Assembly: GCF_009905725.1 (NCBI RefSeq)
Contig: NZ_JAAAKV010000005.1
Span: 186,001-250,000, forward strand
Direction of reading: 5' to 3'
DNA from: Emticicia sp. CRIBPO
GTDB taxonomy: Bacteria > Bacteroidota > Bacteroidia > Cytophagales > Spirosomataceae
DNA: 64,000 bases
The notes under the pieces were generated by a model. That model saw nothing but the letters and a program-made list of their open reading frames with translations. It was not told the origin of the DNA and did not search any database. Shown piece by piece: positions 41,747-50,197 of the stretch (position 1 is its first letter; each line of letters opens with the position of its first letter). The translations under genes were made by a program, and so were the position numbers.

Positions 41747-42253
41747 TTAAGGTTTTTCGAGTACCCATATGGAATCCCAGTAGTTTGGGTCCATTATCCC
41801 GATGCTTAGGGTCGAACTTCTGCCGTAACACGTGTAACAGCTCACCAGGTATGAGGAGGGGTTGGCTACTGACTGGATGTGATAGCGGTCTGAGCCTTCG
41901 CTGATGGGCACAAAGGTGAAAAGGTCGGCATCTGAACTTGAAAATGCAGTGGCCATAATATAAGTATATATGGATCCGGTCGTACTGAGATACATATCGA
42001 TGTTTTCTTTGGCGACAACGTAGTACTGGCCGGGTTTCGGACCTGAAAGCACCTTCATCACAGTCGAATTGCCTCTGCCGATGTCAAAAGCGGGCCTATT
42101 AGCATCATCCGTAAAAGCCAGGTATTGCTTGCTTTCCACGTTTTTTAGTTTCCAGTCACCGGCAAGCGGATGAGCAGGTTCATTGTTTTTCTTCCCGCAG
42201 GCAATAACCATGACGGAGAGAAAGAATACGGTGATTTTCAGCAGCTTTTTCAT
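41747..42253 (-). CDS. Beta-trefoil-like lipoprotein, unknown
   Basis: 168 residues, lipobox VIAC at about 16-19. WKLKNVESKQYLAFTDD, YYVVAKENIDMYLSTTG and YHIQSVANPSSYLV form three similar blocks that end near a Trp or Tyr, as in a beta-trefoil (ricin/fascin-like) fold, which commonly binds sugar or proteins. Inference by pattern only. Its start overlaps the preceding gene by 4 bases. Confidence 0.7.
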   Translation of the reverse strand: MKKLLKITVFFLSVMVIACGKKNNEPAHPLAGDWKLKNVESKQYLAFTDDANRPAFDIGRGNSTVMKVLSGPKPGQYYVVAKENIDMYLSTTGSIYTYIMATAFSSSDADLFTFVPISEGSDRYHIQSVANPSSYLVSCYTCYGRSSTLSIGIMDPNYWDSIWVLEKP

Positions 42254-42714
42254 AGTTTTTGAAATTCCTGGTAGAGTATGTTCTTTTTATAATTGCTGAT
42301 TTTTGTAGCATCTACTTTTGTGGTCAGCAGTGTGCCGGCACCGGATTTTGAGGAGGTTTCTATCTCAAACACCAGATCACCATTTTGTCCCACGGCCTGT
42401 GAAAGCTCCCTGGCCCAATCTCCTGAAATAATCAGTTTATTACCATTGACTTTCCACCGGCCCAGTTGTACGGGAGACTTGCCGTCGGTTGCGGAGAATT
42501 TGCCGTCTCCGAAAAATTCCCAGATAACCAGCATGCCTTTGGCCTTTATTTCAACCCTGGGCTGAAGCTGGGTGCCGTCCTGTTTGGTAATGTTGTACCC
42601 GCTGCGGATCATCTGCCATTTGCCTGCCAGATTCTGAGCGTTTGAAAGGGTAGCAGATCCCATCAAAATAATTACTGCAACAGATATTGTTTTTAGGATA
42701 TTAGCATGTCTCAT
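42250..42714 (-). CDS. Secreted lipocalin-like protein, unknown
   Basis: 154 residues from ATG at 42714 (MRHANILKTISVAV), chosen over the longer frame to 42744 because it follows the upstream stop by 4 bases and gives a signal peptide ending in SNAQN. Body: AGKWQMIRSGYNITKQDGTQ, VIWEFFGDGKFSAT, QLGRWKVNGNKLIISGDWAR, which is the lipocalin-like DUF4488/DUF5004-like strand order. Similar in layout to the 42719-43246 product. No Cys lipobox. Confidence 0.75.
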   Translation of the reverse strand: MRHANILKTISVAVIILMGSATLSNAQNLAGKWQMIRSGYNITKQDGTQLQPRVEIKAKGMLVIWEFFGDGKFSATDGKSPVQLGRWKVNGNKLIISGDWARELSQAVGQNGDLVFEIETSSKSGAGTLLTTKVDATKISNYKKNILYQEFQKL

Positions 42715-42718
42715 TTCT

Positions 42719-43246
42719 TTATTGTTTAATATACTGATACTCAATTATTGTATTTAGCTTATCATCTGTGAAGTCCTTGCTTTGTATTAAGGCAATAAAA
42801 TAGAGCTTCCCTCCATCTTCTCCCTGGGTAATGATATATTCGAGCTTTTCTTTTCCAAAAACCTGTGCAATCTCTTTGGTCCAGGATCCGGTTAGCGTAA
42901 GTATCCCTTCATCGATATAATTTGCCGTTGATTTTTGTACTTTCAATGACCAGTTTCCGGTTTGCCTGTTCCCTTTATTGTCGTGGGAAGTAAACCCGCC
43001 ATTTTTCTCAAATTCCCAAACGACATCAATCGTACGATCTTTAGCGTAGTTAGAGCTGTTTTTATATGTGCCGTTTGATTGCTCCTGACGCGTCGTTATC
43101 CGGTCTAACTTCCATGTGCCCAGCATCAACTTATAGGTATCTCCTTCCGCTTTCGGATCATCGTTTTCAGAACTGCAACCTGCTCCGCAGTTGATCAGTA
43201 CAACTGCTGCCAGTACCATTGTTTTCAGAATTGTGTACGTTTTCAT
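42719..43246 (-). CDS. Lipocalin-like lipoprotein, unknown
   Basis: 175 residues with lipobox region CGAGC (about 20-24). Body LMLGTWKLDRITTRQEQSNG, VVWEFEKNGGFTSHDNKGNR, TGNWSLKV and TLTGSWTKEIAQVFG resembles the lipocalin-like protein encoded downstream, so the two are probable duplicates. A short satellite repeat lies just upstream. No known ligand. Confidence 0.77.
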   Translation of the reverse strand: MKTYTILKTMVLAAVVLINCGAGCSSENDDPKAEGDTYKLMLGTWKLDRITTRQEQSNGTYKNSSNYAKDRTIDVVWEFEKNGGFTSHDNKGNRQTGNWSLKVQKSTANYIDEGILTLTGSWTKEIAQVFGKEKLEYIITQGEDGGKLYFIALIQSKDFTDDKLNTIIEYQYIKQ

Positions 43247-43259
43247 AAATGTTTAATTT

Positions 43260-43305
43260 TGAATGATAGAATGATGAATGATAGAATGAGTGAATGATGA
43301 ATGAC
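43260..43305. repeat. Short degenerate GAATGATA/TGAATGA satellite
   Basis: About 46 bases of nearly repeated GAATGATAGAATGATGAATG units, 14 bases before the lipocalin-like gene start and after the peptidase gene. Low-complexity array; could slip and alter spacing or promoter. Confidence 0.75.
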
Positions 43306-43367
43306 TGGGAGGGATGAATTGACCGGACCAATTCCTTTTTCCATCCTCCTTTTTCCTTTCTACAGAA

Positions 43368-44765
43368 CTACAATGTTATTTTAGAACCGAAACCTGTGTC
43401 CGAAGGGTTGTTATGCTTTCCGTCGCCGTCGTCATCGTAAAGGGAAGTGCTCTTCTGGCTGGGTTTTTCCTTGTTGTAAATCTCTTCGGCGACTTTTGCT
43501 CCTTTGAATATTTCGTTCATCTGCATCAGGCCGTCCTTATTGAGATCGAAGAGGTAAGGAGGGATGGTAGATAAGGTGATCGGGTACAGAAAATGAGTCA
43601 GGTAAGCATCCAAGTCATAGGAACTTCTGCCCCAGCTGTATTCATATTCAGTCGTAGCTGAAATCAACACCCGGTTCGGGCCTCTCATGTCATGGATAAA
43701 TCCACCGGAGAAACATTGAAGGAACAGCCCTTTTAAAACCACAAAGGGCAGGGAATTTATCTTTTTGGCAAAATCGTCGTCGCTGAGAGTCTGTGACTGG
43801 TTGTAATAACTCAGCACTTCATCGAAATCAGTTGATGCCCCTGTCGGCTCATCGTTGTTGAGGTCTGCATTGGCTCCGTAATTTACTTTTTCAACACTGT
43901 GATACCCACCGCCATGGTTCGTGGTCATCACGAATAACTCTGCTTTCTGACCGGCCATGATTTTCTTCAGGTAATTTATGGCATCGTCGAAACCTGAAGG
44001 ATTGGCAGCGTAGTTTACAGGTATCTGCGGGTATATTCTCGGAACTGTTATGATGGAGCTTGGAATCAGGGTTTCCGGTTTGCCGTCCTTGTAAACCACT
44101 ACGATGTTTTCATCTGCATATCCTTGTCTGAGGAGGAGGTTGTACATCACTTGAATGTTATTGTAATAGTGGGTGTATGCCCCCACAGCATCAATTCCGC
44201 CGCTATAAAGCAAGGCAAATTTGGTCCTGTCTTTGGGCAAGGCCCTGACGACGGCCAGGTCCAGGTATTCGGATGTGGCAATCTGCATTTTCTGGGCTGA
44301 CAGAGCCAGCGGCATGGTGTTCAGCACGATGGTGGCCAGGTGCTTCTCGCCGATCAGTTTGGAAGCCGCCATGATCGATTCCCCGGCAACATTTTTAGCC
44401 TGGAACATGGAGAGCTTTCCTGTGGCCTTTATCTTCTGTCCGTTCATTTCTCCCAGTTTGGCAAACTGGTTAAAGGACGAAGCTCCGGAAGTGGTTTGGA
44501 CGAGAATGTAATTCTTCTGGTCCAGAAAGGTATTCAGACTGGCGAAGTTGCTGTCATTGACAATCTTGAAAACATTTTCGCTGACCTGGATAAGATAGCC
44601 TTCAACGGTAATTTCCTGCCCGATCTTGCTTTTCCAGTCGTCCGATTTAATGTTGGAAAAATCTTCAAACTCGGGTTCAATGGATTCGTTTTCGGATGTC
44701 TGGCAAGAAAATACCATGACAGCCAGAAGAAAGGTGATCAATATATTTTTCATGGGGTTTTTCAT
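43368..44765 (-). CDS. Legumain/caspase-fold (C13-like) cysteine peptidase lipoprotein with EF-hand
   Basis: 465 residues. Lipobox VFSC with Cys about 21. Residues about 43-140 look like an OB-type domain (WKSKIGQEITVEGYLI). From about 180, FALLYSGGIDAVGAYTHYYN, then VMTTNHGGGYH (catalytic His about 284) and LFLQCFSGGFI (catalytic Cys about 351), the His/Cys arrangement of the clan CD caspase/legumain fold. A 12-residue EF-hand loop D407-E418 (DLNKDGLMQMNE) follows, and a DDDGDG stretch near the end, suggesting Ca2+ dependence. Second gene of the surface operon, 12 bases after the SGNH-like gene. Confidence 0.82.
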   Translation of the reverse strand: MKNPMKNILITFLLAVMVFSCQTSENESIEPEFEDFSNIKSDDWKSKIGQEITVEGYLIQVSENVFKIVNDSNFASLNTFLDQKNYILVQTTSGASSFNQFAKLGEMNGQKIKATGKLSMFQAKNVAGESIMAASKLIGEKHLATIVLNTMPLALSAQKMQIATSEYLDLAVVRALPKDRTKFALLYSGGIDAVGAYTHYYNNIQVMYNLLLRQGYADENIVVVYKDGKPETLIPSSIITVPRIYPQIPVNYAANPSGFDDAINYLKKIMAGQKAELFVMTTNHGGGYHSVEKVNYGANADLNNDEPTGASTDFDEVLSYYNQSQTLSDDDFAKKINSLPFVVLKGLFLQCFSGGFIHDMRGPNRVLISATTEYEYSWGRSSYDLDAYLTHFLYPITLSTIPPYLFDLNKDGLMQMNEIFKGAKVAEEIYNKEKPSQKSTSLYDDDGDGKHNNPSDTGFGSKITL

Positions 44766-44777
44766 TTTAGATTTTAG

Positions 44778-45620
44778 TTATTTACCGGCATTGTAAATGC
44801 TCATTAAGAAAGCTTTGCTGATCCTGGTTGCTGCTGCTTCACACAGATGACCCTGGCCCTCGGGGGCGTCAACACCCTGATTTTTACTCGGGCAGCTTGA
44901 AGTAGACCTGTTTTCGCTGCAGAGTGTCCATACACTACCTAATTTGCAGGCCCCGTTGTTGGATTCTATTTCTTCCAGTTCGAAAATCACGTCTTTATCC
45001 TTGAAATTGTCTTTCATCCATTGAGCCATCTTCATTTTGGCGGCATTGCCTTCGTCTTTGGTGACAATGGTGATCAGGGGAGGGGTGACGTGCACAAACC
45101 GGACTCCGGAAATCTGACTGCGGAGGTCGTCGATCATATTTTTGTAAGCAGTCTTGACCTGCTCAAGGTTTCCGTCATTGATGTCTGCATAACCGAATTT
45201 GAAAATGGCGATTTGCACGGCAGATTTGTGGGCCAGGGCGTTGTTTTTAAACTCCTGTATCTTTTCGATGGGATTGCCGTTGGAGGCACTGAAGACATTT
45301 CCGGATAAACCATTGGGTTTTTCGTTCATGTCAAAATACTCAAACCGGAAACCGTTGTTGGCAGAGCCGTCTTCAAGGTCACCGCCTACAGACTGGTGCA
45401 TGAATATGGCATTCCAGCCTTTGATCTTGTTTTTCTCAGAGGACGATAAATTGTCCCAGGCACTGATTCCTGAGAGGCCGACCACGCCCGGCTGGCCTTT
45501 ACCTAAAGCGGATGTTCCCGGTTCTTCGCCCGGATCGGTATCATCAGGGTCCGGGTCGTTTCCTGACGATGAGCAGGCAATGGAGCCGATGATTAATGCG
45601 ATAAAAAGAAAATGTTTCAT
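44778..45620 (-). CDS. SGNH-hydrolase-like lipoprotein
   Basis: 280 residues from ATG at 45620, giving lipobox IACSSS; a frame upstream to 45647 lacks a signal peptide. A long acidic Asp/Pro linker follows. IFMHQSVGGDLEDG, IAIFKFGYADINDG, RFVHVTPPLITIV and the terminal GHLCEAAATRI fit an SGNH-like alpha/beta fold with possible catalytic Ser and His; a full motif set is not sure. First gene of the surface operon. Confidence 0.75.
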   Translation of the reverse strand: MKHFLFIALIIGSIACSSSGNDPDPDDTDPGEEPGTSALGKGQPGVVGLSGISAWDNLSSSEKNKIKGWNAIFMHQSVGGDLEDGSANNGFRFEYFDMNEKPNGLSGNVFSASNGNPIEKIQEFKNNALAHKSAVQIAIFKFGYADINDGNLEQVKTAYKNMIDDLRSQISGVRFVHVTPPLITIVTKDEGNAAKMKMAQWMKDNFKDKDVIFELEEIESNNGACKLGSVWTLCSENRSTSSCPSKNQGVDAPEGQGHLCEAAATRISKAFLMSIYNAGK

Positions 45621-45914
45621 GAGTGCGTTTTTATTTATGAGAATCAAATCTATCTAATCACCCAAACCGGCGAAACGGTTAATCGACCAATGACATTTTA
45701 AATCGACAGGCAGCAGGTTTTGTGTTTCTGAAGTGTGGCGGAATACCGTTAAATAGAATATTTTCATTTTTTGAATCTGCTTCTTTGAAAAGAAGACCTG
45801 AATGTCTAACTTGTACAGAAAGCAGATTAAAAGCGAAAAAACACTGGTTTTAAGCTCTGTTTAAAAGCTATTTCTATTCAATGAAAAGCCACCTGGCAGA
45901 CTCTGAAATCTGAT

Positions 45915-46628
45915 ATGACAACGCCATCCGGATATACCTGCATCATTGTTGATGACAATGAGATTGATCGCCTGACCGCCTTGGTGTTTGCCAAAAAATA
46001 CCCGTTTTTAGATATTATAGGTGTGTTTTCTTCTGCCACCGAAGCCCTGGCTGCTCTTAAGGATGTTGAAGTGGATGTGCTGATCAGCGACATTGATATG
46101 CCTGAACTCAGCGGGTTGGAGTTCCGGTCCAGGATGATGAAAATCCCTGTTTGCATCTTTATTACGGCCTATGTTGATTATGCTGCCGATAGTTTTGACA
46201 TGGAAGCCCTCGACTTCCTGGTGAAACCCTTTAAGGCGGAGCGGTTTGAGCAATGTATGAACCGTGTGCAGCACTATATGGAGTTAAGGCATAAAGCCCG
46301 GCTGTTTGAATACAGCCTGGGGAGTGACAATACGGTCTTTATCAAAGACGGACATGAAAAAATCAAACTCAACCTTCATGACATTGTTTACCTGGAAGCA
46401 TTAAAGGATTATACCCGGATTATCACGACTTCAAAAAAATACAGCGTGTTGTCGTCTATCGGGCAGTTGCTGCATGAAACGGCGTTCAGTTCCTTTTTAA
46501 GGATTCACCGGAGTTATGCAGTGCAGCCTCATTTTATTGACAAGGTCACCTCTCAGCAGGTTTTTGTTCAGCATTATTCTCTTCCAGTGGGTCGCAGTTA
46601 CAAAGACGCGGTTCTGAACTTGAAATGA
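45915..46628 (+). CDS. LytTR-family response regulator
   Basis: 237 residues. Receiver domain (about 8-120): CIIVDDNEID acidic pocket, phospho-acceptor Asp about 59 in LISDIDMP, and Lys in LVKPFKAERF. C-terminal LytTR DNA-binding domain (about 140-237): HDIVYLEALKDYTRIIT, SSFLRIHRSYAVQPHFIDKV, LPVGRSYKDAVL. Overlaps the histidine kinase start by 4 bases. Divergent from the surface operon, so possibly its regulator. Confidence 0.92.
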   Translation: MTTPSGYTCIIVDDNEIDRLTALVFAKKYPFLDIIGVFSSATEALAALKDVEVDVLISDIDMPELSGLEFRSRMMKIPVCIFITAYVDYAADSFDMEALDFLVKPFKAERFEQCMNRVQHYMELRHKARLFEYSLGSDNTVFIKDGHEKIKLNLHDIVYLEALKDYTRIITTSKKYSVLSSIGQLLHETAFSSFLRIHRSYAVQPHFIDKVTSQQVFVQHYSLPVGRSYKDAVLNLK

Positions 46629-48646
46629 AAAAGTTAAGCATCATATTTTTACTCCTCGGCTGCTGCTATCCTGTTTCGGGGCAGAAAGCAGGTCAGGCTT
46701 TGATCGACTCTCTCTTGTCTGAAATTCCCAGGGCAAAAAATGATACGGTTAAGGTCAGGCTGCATAAGCGTGTGGCAGATGAATATTTTTTTATAGATGT
46801 CAGCAAAGCGATGGAGTATAGCAAAACCGGGCTGAAACTGGCCACAGCCATGAAGTGGGAGAGGGGTATCGGCGTATTTATCACCTACATCGCCCAGGCA
46901 TACAGTGGCATGGGAGTGTATGATTCCTGCATGCATTATTATAAAAAAGGCTATGTCATTCAGAAGAAGGCAGATGATAAGGCCAATATGACTTCGACAT
47001 TAAACAACATGGGTGCTGCAGAGCAGAATCTTAATTCTAATTTTACAAAGGCAGTTGAATATTACCTTGCAGCCCTGAAAATGGCGGAGCAGACCGACGA
47101 CAAATACATGATGGGAAATACCCTTGCCAATATTTCCAATGTATACATCGCACAGAAAAACCCGAAGAAATCCCTGGAGTATGCATTCCGGGCCCTGGCC
47201 ATAAGGCGGAAACTGGTCAGTTCCGGAGCCGTTAATGCGGACAGGGAAGTGGGGCGGTCTATGAGTAATATCGGGAATATTTACGTAGACCTGAAGGATA
47301 CGCTTAATGCCGGCAAATATTTCAGAAAGGCTCTGCCGTTATTGCTGAAAACAGAAGATAAGGACGCCCTCGCCAACTTATACACTTATATGTCGCTGAT
47401 TTATCCCAGGGATTCACCACAGAAAATCAGTTATGCTCTGAAGGCCGAACAAATGTGGGACGAGGTGAATCCTATGCATTCTGATGCGATTAACAACCTG
47501 GGAAATATCGGGGTGATTTACCTCGACAAAGTAAGAGAGGGGTCGCCTTCGTTGGGAATATCTTTAAGAAATGAATACCTCAGCAAATCAGAAAAGTATT
47601 TAAGAAAGGCCATTTTTCTGAGTAATCAGAAAGGAGAAGTAGGAGCTGAATCTTATTTCAAGGGGCCTTTGGCCGAACTTCAGGCCATCAGGGGAGATTA
47701 TAAAAATGCATATCTTAATTTCAGGGATTATCAGAATGTCCAGGACTCTTTGTATTCCCAGGAAAACAAAAATAACATTGCCGGGCTGGAGGGAAAGCGG
47801 GAAATAGAATTGCGGGATAAGCAGATTGAGATCAATCAACTTGAACTGGATGCCCAGAAACGGCAGCGGATTGGGCTACTGATTGGTTTGGGGCTGATTG
47901 TCGCCATTGTGGGTTTGCTGTACTGGCAAAACCAGACGAGAAAAAGGGCTAATATACAGTTGCTCCGTCTCAATTCAGAGCTGGATGAAGCCAATAAAAT
48001 CAAGGCCCGTTTTTTTGCGATTTTAAGTCATGACCTGCGTAGCCCGGTGGCTAACCTGGTTAATTTCCTGCATTTACAAAAAGAAGCTCCGGACTTATTA
48101 TCTGCCGAGGCCGTAGTTTCTCATCAGAAGAGAATCACTGAATCAGCTGAAAACCTGCTTGAAAACATGGAGTCGATGCTGCTCTGGAGCAAGAGCCAGA
48201 TGCAACATTTTAAGCCGCAATCCCGGGAGATTGAAGTGGATAGCTTATTCGGGTACATTCAGAAGTTTTTTGTGAGCGAAACAAGGATAAGTTTCAGTTT
48301 TGAGAACCCCGGCTCTCTGAAAGTAGTAACCGACGAGGATTATCTGAAAACCATCATGCAAAACCTGACCAATAATGCGGTGAAAGCTTTAGCTGCCACG
48401 CCCGATCCGCAGATCCGCTGGGAAGCCACAAAGAAAGGGAGTCAGGTAATACTGGCCATCATTGATAACGGCCCCGGAACTTCTGCCGGGCAGCTGAACG
48501 CCCTGTTCAGTGAAGAGGCAGAAATCGGTATCAAATCAGGACTGGGGTTGCATGTAGTCCGTGACCTCGCCAAAGCCATTGCCTGTAAAATTTCTGTTCA
48601 GCCTAATTCTGGGAGAGGGATGGAATTTCGGTTGGTGTTTGGGTGA
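46625..48646 (+). CDS. TPR sensor histidine kinase
   Basis: 673 residues: signal peptide, about six TPR units (about 25-380) in the periplasm, a membrane helix (about 416-434), HisKA with H469 in FFAILSHDLRSPVANL, and HATPase (N box TIMQNLTNNAVKAL, DNGPGTS, G box SGLGLHVVRDLAKA). The partner is a LytTR regulator, yet the kinase has the HisKA type rather than the LytS type (His_kinase). Overlaps the RR by 4 bases. Confidence 0.92.
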   Translation: MKKLSIIFLLLGCCYPVSGQKAGQALIDSLLSEIPRAKNDTVKVRLHKRVADEYFFIDVSKAMEYSKTGLKLATAMKWERGIGVFITYIAQAYSGMGVYDSCMHYYKKGYVIQKKADDKANMTSTLNNMGAAEQNLNSNFTKAVEYYLAALKMAEQTDDKYMMGNTLANISNVYIAQKNPKKSLEYAFRALAIRRKLVSSGAVNADREVGRSMSNIGNIYVDLKDTLNAGKYFRKALPLLLKTEDKDALANLYTYMSLIYPRDSPQKISYALKAEQMWDEVNPMHSDAINNLGNIGVIYLDKVREGSPSLGISLRNEYLSKSEKYLRKAIFLSNQKGEVGAESYFKGPLAELQAIRGDYKNAYLNFRDYQNVQDSLYSQENKNNIAGLEGKREIELRDKQIEINQLELDAQKRQRIGLLIGLGLIVAIVGLLYWQNQTRKRANIQLLRLNSELDEANKIKARFFAILSHDLRSPVANLVNFLHLQKEAPDLLSAEAVVSHQKRITESAENLLENMESMLLWSKSQMQHFKPQSREIEVDSLFGYIQKFFVSETRISFSFENPGSLKVVTDEDYLKTIMQNLTNNAVKALAATPDPQIRWEATKKGSQVILAIIDNGPGTSAGQLNALFSEEAEIGIKSGLGLHVVRDLAKAIACKISVQPNSGRGMEFRLVFG

Positions 48647-48655
48647 GGGGTTCTT

Positions 48656-49108
48656 TTAATCAAATCCTAACTCGCGAAGATGTATCTTACTGATATTGGG
48701 AGATCTTTTCATCATTTCCACCACGATATTGAAATCTTCCTGGGTTATCTGTCCTACAACAATAACAGGATTGTGCTTCACCTGATTCAGGACTTCGGAA
48801 AAACTATGCTGGTTTAGTTTTGAACAATCGACATAACTGTCGTAACTAAGAAAACTATAGTTGTTTTTCCTGATAAGATGCTGTAAATCGCTTAGTACGG
48901 GACTTCTCATTATTATCCCGTTTAAGTTGGAGTTAATATAAAACGAAGCGAGTAATATTCCTTCGTTTATTTTTCCAAGCACGATGTAATATTTTATTTT
49001 GGGTGGATTGGTGTCTTTTACAAACGCTTTAATAACACAACCAGGGATAAGCAATTTTTGAGCGAGTGACAGACTTTGATCCTCCGGGAGAAGGTCACCT
49101 AAGTTCAT
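48656..49108 (-). CDS. Partner of Panacea antitoxin, putative toxin
   Basis: 150 residues, no recognised family. Its start directly abuts the stop of the Panacea gene (49108/49109), as expected for a toxin following its antitoxin. The N-terminal half is beta-rich (LIPGCVIKAFVKDTNPPKIK, YYIVLGKINEGILLASFYIN), with YVDCSKL in the middle, which could be a small barrel like MazF/PemK; I do not see their catalytic residues. No signal peptide. Confidence 0.65.
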   Translation of the reverse strand: MNLGDLLPEDQSLSLAQKLLIPGCVIKAFVKDTNPPKIKYYIVLGKINEGILLASFYINSNLNGIIMRSPVLSDLQHLIRKNNYSFLSYDSYVDCSKLNQHSFSEVLNQVKHNPVIVVGQITQEDFNIVVEMMKRSPNISKIHLRELGFD

Positions 49109-49657
49109 TTAAGCAAAGAGTATAGATTTATGTTCTAAATGATCAACAATATAATCGAGCATTTCCTGGTCAGCCCCTTCAGCCCTCGCCATATCGAGGA
49201 TGTTGATTTCATCGTTTTCGTTGGCATTGTTCCAGGCCAGGTCGTGTGATTTATGAGAAAGCTGAGCAAAATTCAGACGATTATTCTCCCTGATGGAGAT
49301 ATCCAGGCACTCAATATCAGATTGAGTAAGGTAGTCAAGTTCAGCGTTATGTCTGGCCCTGATATTATGATTTCCTATTAATTCAAAAGCTGAAGCGAAT
49401 CCCTTAGGTAGTTTCTGAAAGGTTTCGTCATCTCTGAAAGCCTTAAATATATCATAGATTTTTGAAGGTACCGGGCCATTTTTCATAGCAATATATCTTT
49501 CTTCAATAATCATGTTGCCGAAACGGGCAAGATGTTTTTTTTCGGCAAAGTATAAGATTTTGAATATTTTCAAAAAGCCAGACTCTCCTATACTATTGCT
49601 TATATAGAGAAGAGCGTTTTTCGCTTTGTCAAAATCAAAATGGTTATTCTCTGTCAT
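49109..49657 (-). CDS. Panacea (SocA-like, DUF4065) antitoxin
   Basis: 182 residues. The Panacea signature is clear: KNALLYISNSIGESGFLKIF, KILYFAEKKHLARFGN, RYIAMKNGPVPSKIYDIFKA. Panacea proteins neutralise many unrelated toxins in PanAT modules. It is the first gene of a two-gene unit with an unrecognised small partner. Confidence 0.87.
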   Translation of the reverse strand: MTENNHFDFDKAKNALLYISNSIGESGFLKIFKILYFAEKKHLARFGNMIIEERYIAMKNGPVPSKIYDIFKAFRDDETFQKLPKGFASAFELIGNHNIRARHNAELDYLTQSDIECLDISIRENNRLNFAQLSHKSHDLAWNNANENDEINILDMARAEGADQEMLDYIVDHLEHKSILFA

Positions 49658-49822
49658 AAATGGAAGGTAATTATTGGCTTGTCAAAAGACTGTAAGCAAG
49701 TGTTTATGGATTATTCATTACAAATATACTTCAAATACTACGTAAAAGTATCATAAATAGTTTTTGATCATATTGAAATTCCTGATTTGCTAAAATTATT
49801 AACAAGCCGCAATCATCCGGTT

Positions 49823-50194
49823 TTATTTAACTTTTTTCTCCAGGCTCTTCTTTATTCTGTACTTTACAATCCTTGTGATCAGGTCCAATGGCATAGGTTT
49901 GTTCAGCGGAAACTGGATGGCACCTTTTCCTGAAGTCTTGTAAGCCGCAAAATCCTGCTCGAATTCAGGCTCGTTATTAGGCACAGGGTAAACCCCGACA
50001 TGCTTTTTATACCCCGCAAAATAAACGATGAAGCTTCCGCTGTATTTAAAAGCAGGCATAGCATAGCTGATTCCTTCCTCGATGGACGGGTCTGCTGATA
50101 ACATGGTTTTTCTTACCAGATTAAGGATCTCCCTGGTTTCCTCAGGAAATCCGGATATGTATTCATCAATACTTTCAGGTTTATTCTCGGCCAT
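49823..50194 (-). CDS. DUF1801 family protein
   Basis: 123 residues. SIDEYISGFPEETREILNLV, ISYAMPAFKYSG and KHVGVYPVPN match DUF1801 (YdhG/iron-chaperone-like fold). Ends a four-gene operon, 3 bases after the nitrilase. Function unknown. Confidence 0.85.
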   Translation of the reverse strand: MAENKPESIDEYISGFPEETREILNLVRKTMLSADPSIEEGISYAMPAFKYSGSFIVYFAGYKKHVGVYPVPNNEPEFEQDFAAYKTSGKGAIQFPLNKPMPLDLITRIVKYRIKKSLEKKVK

Positions 50195-50197
50195 AAC

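Noticed and set aside
43260-43305. CRISPR array
   Set aside because: Units are 7-8 bases and irregular, with no spacers and no cas genes.
48656-49108. Firm assignment as MazF/PemK toxin
   Set aside because: Beta-rich and in the right place, but the characteristic MazF residues are not visible.
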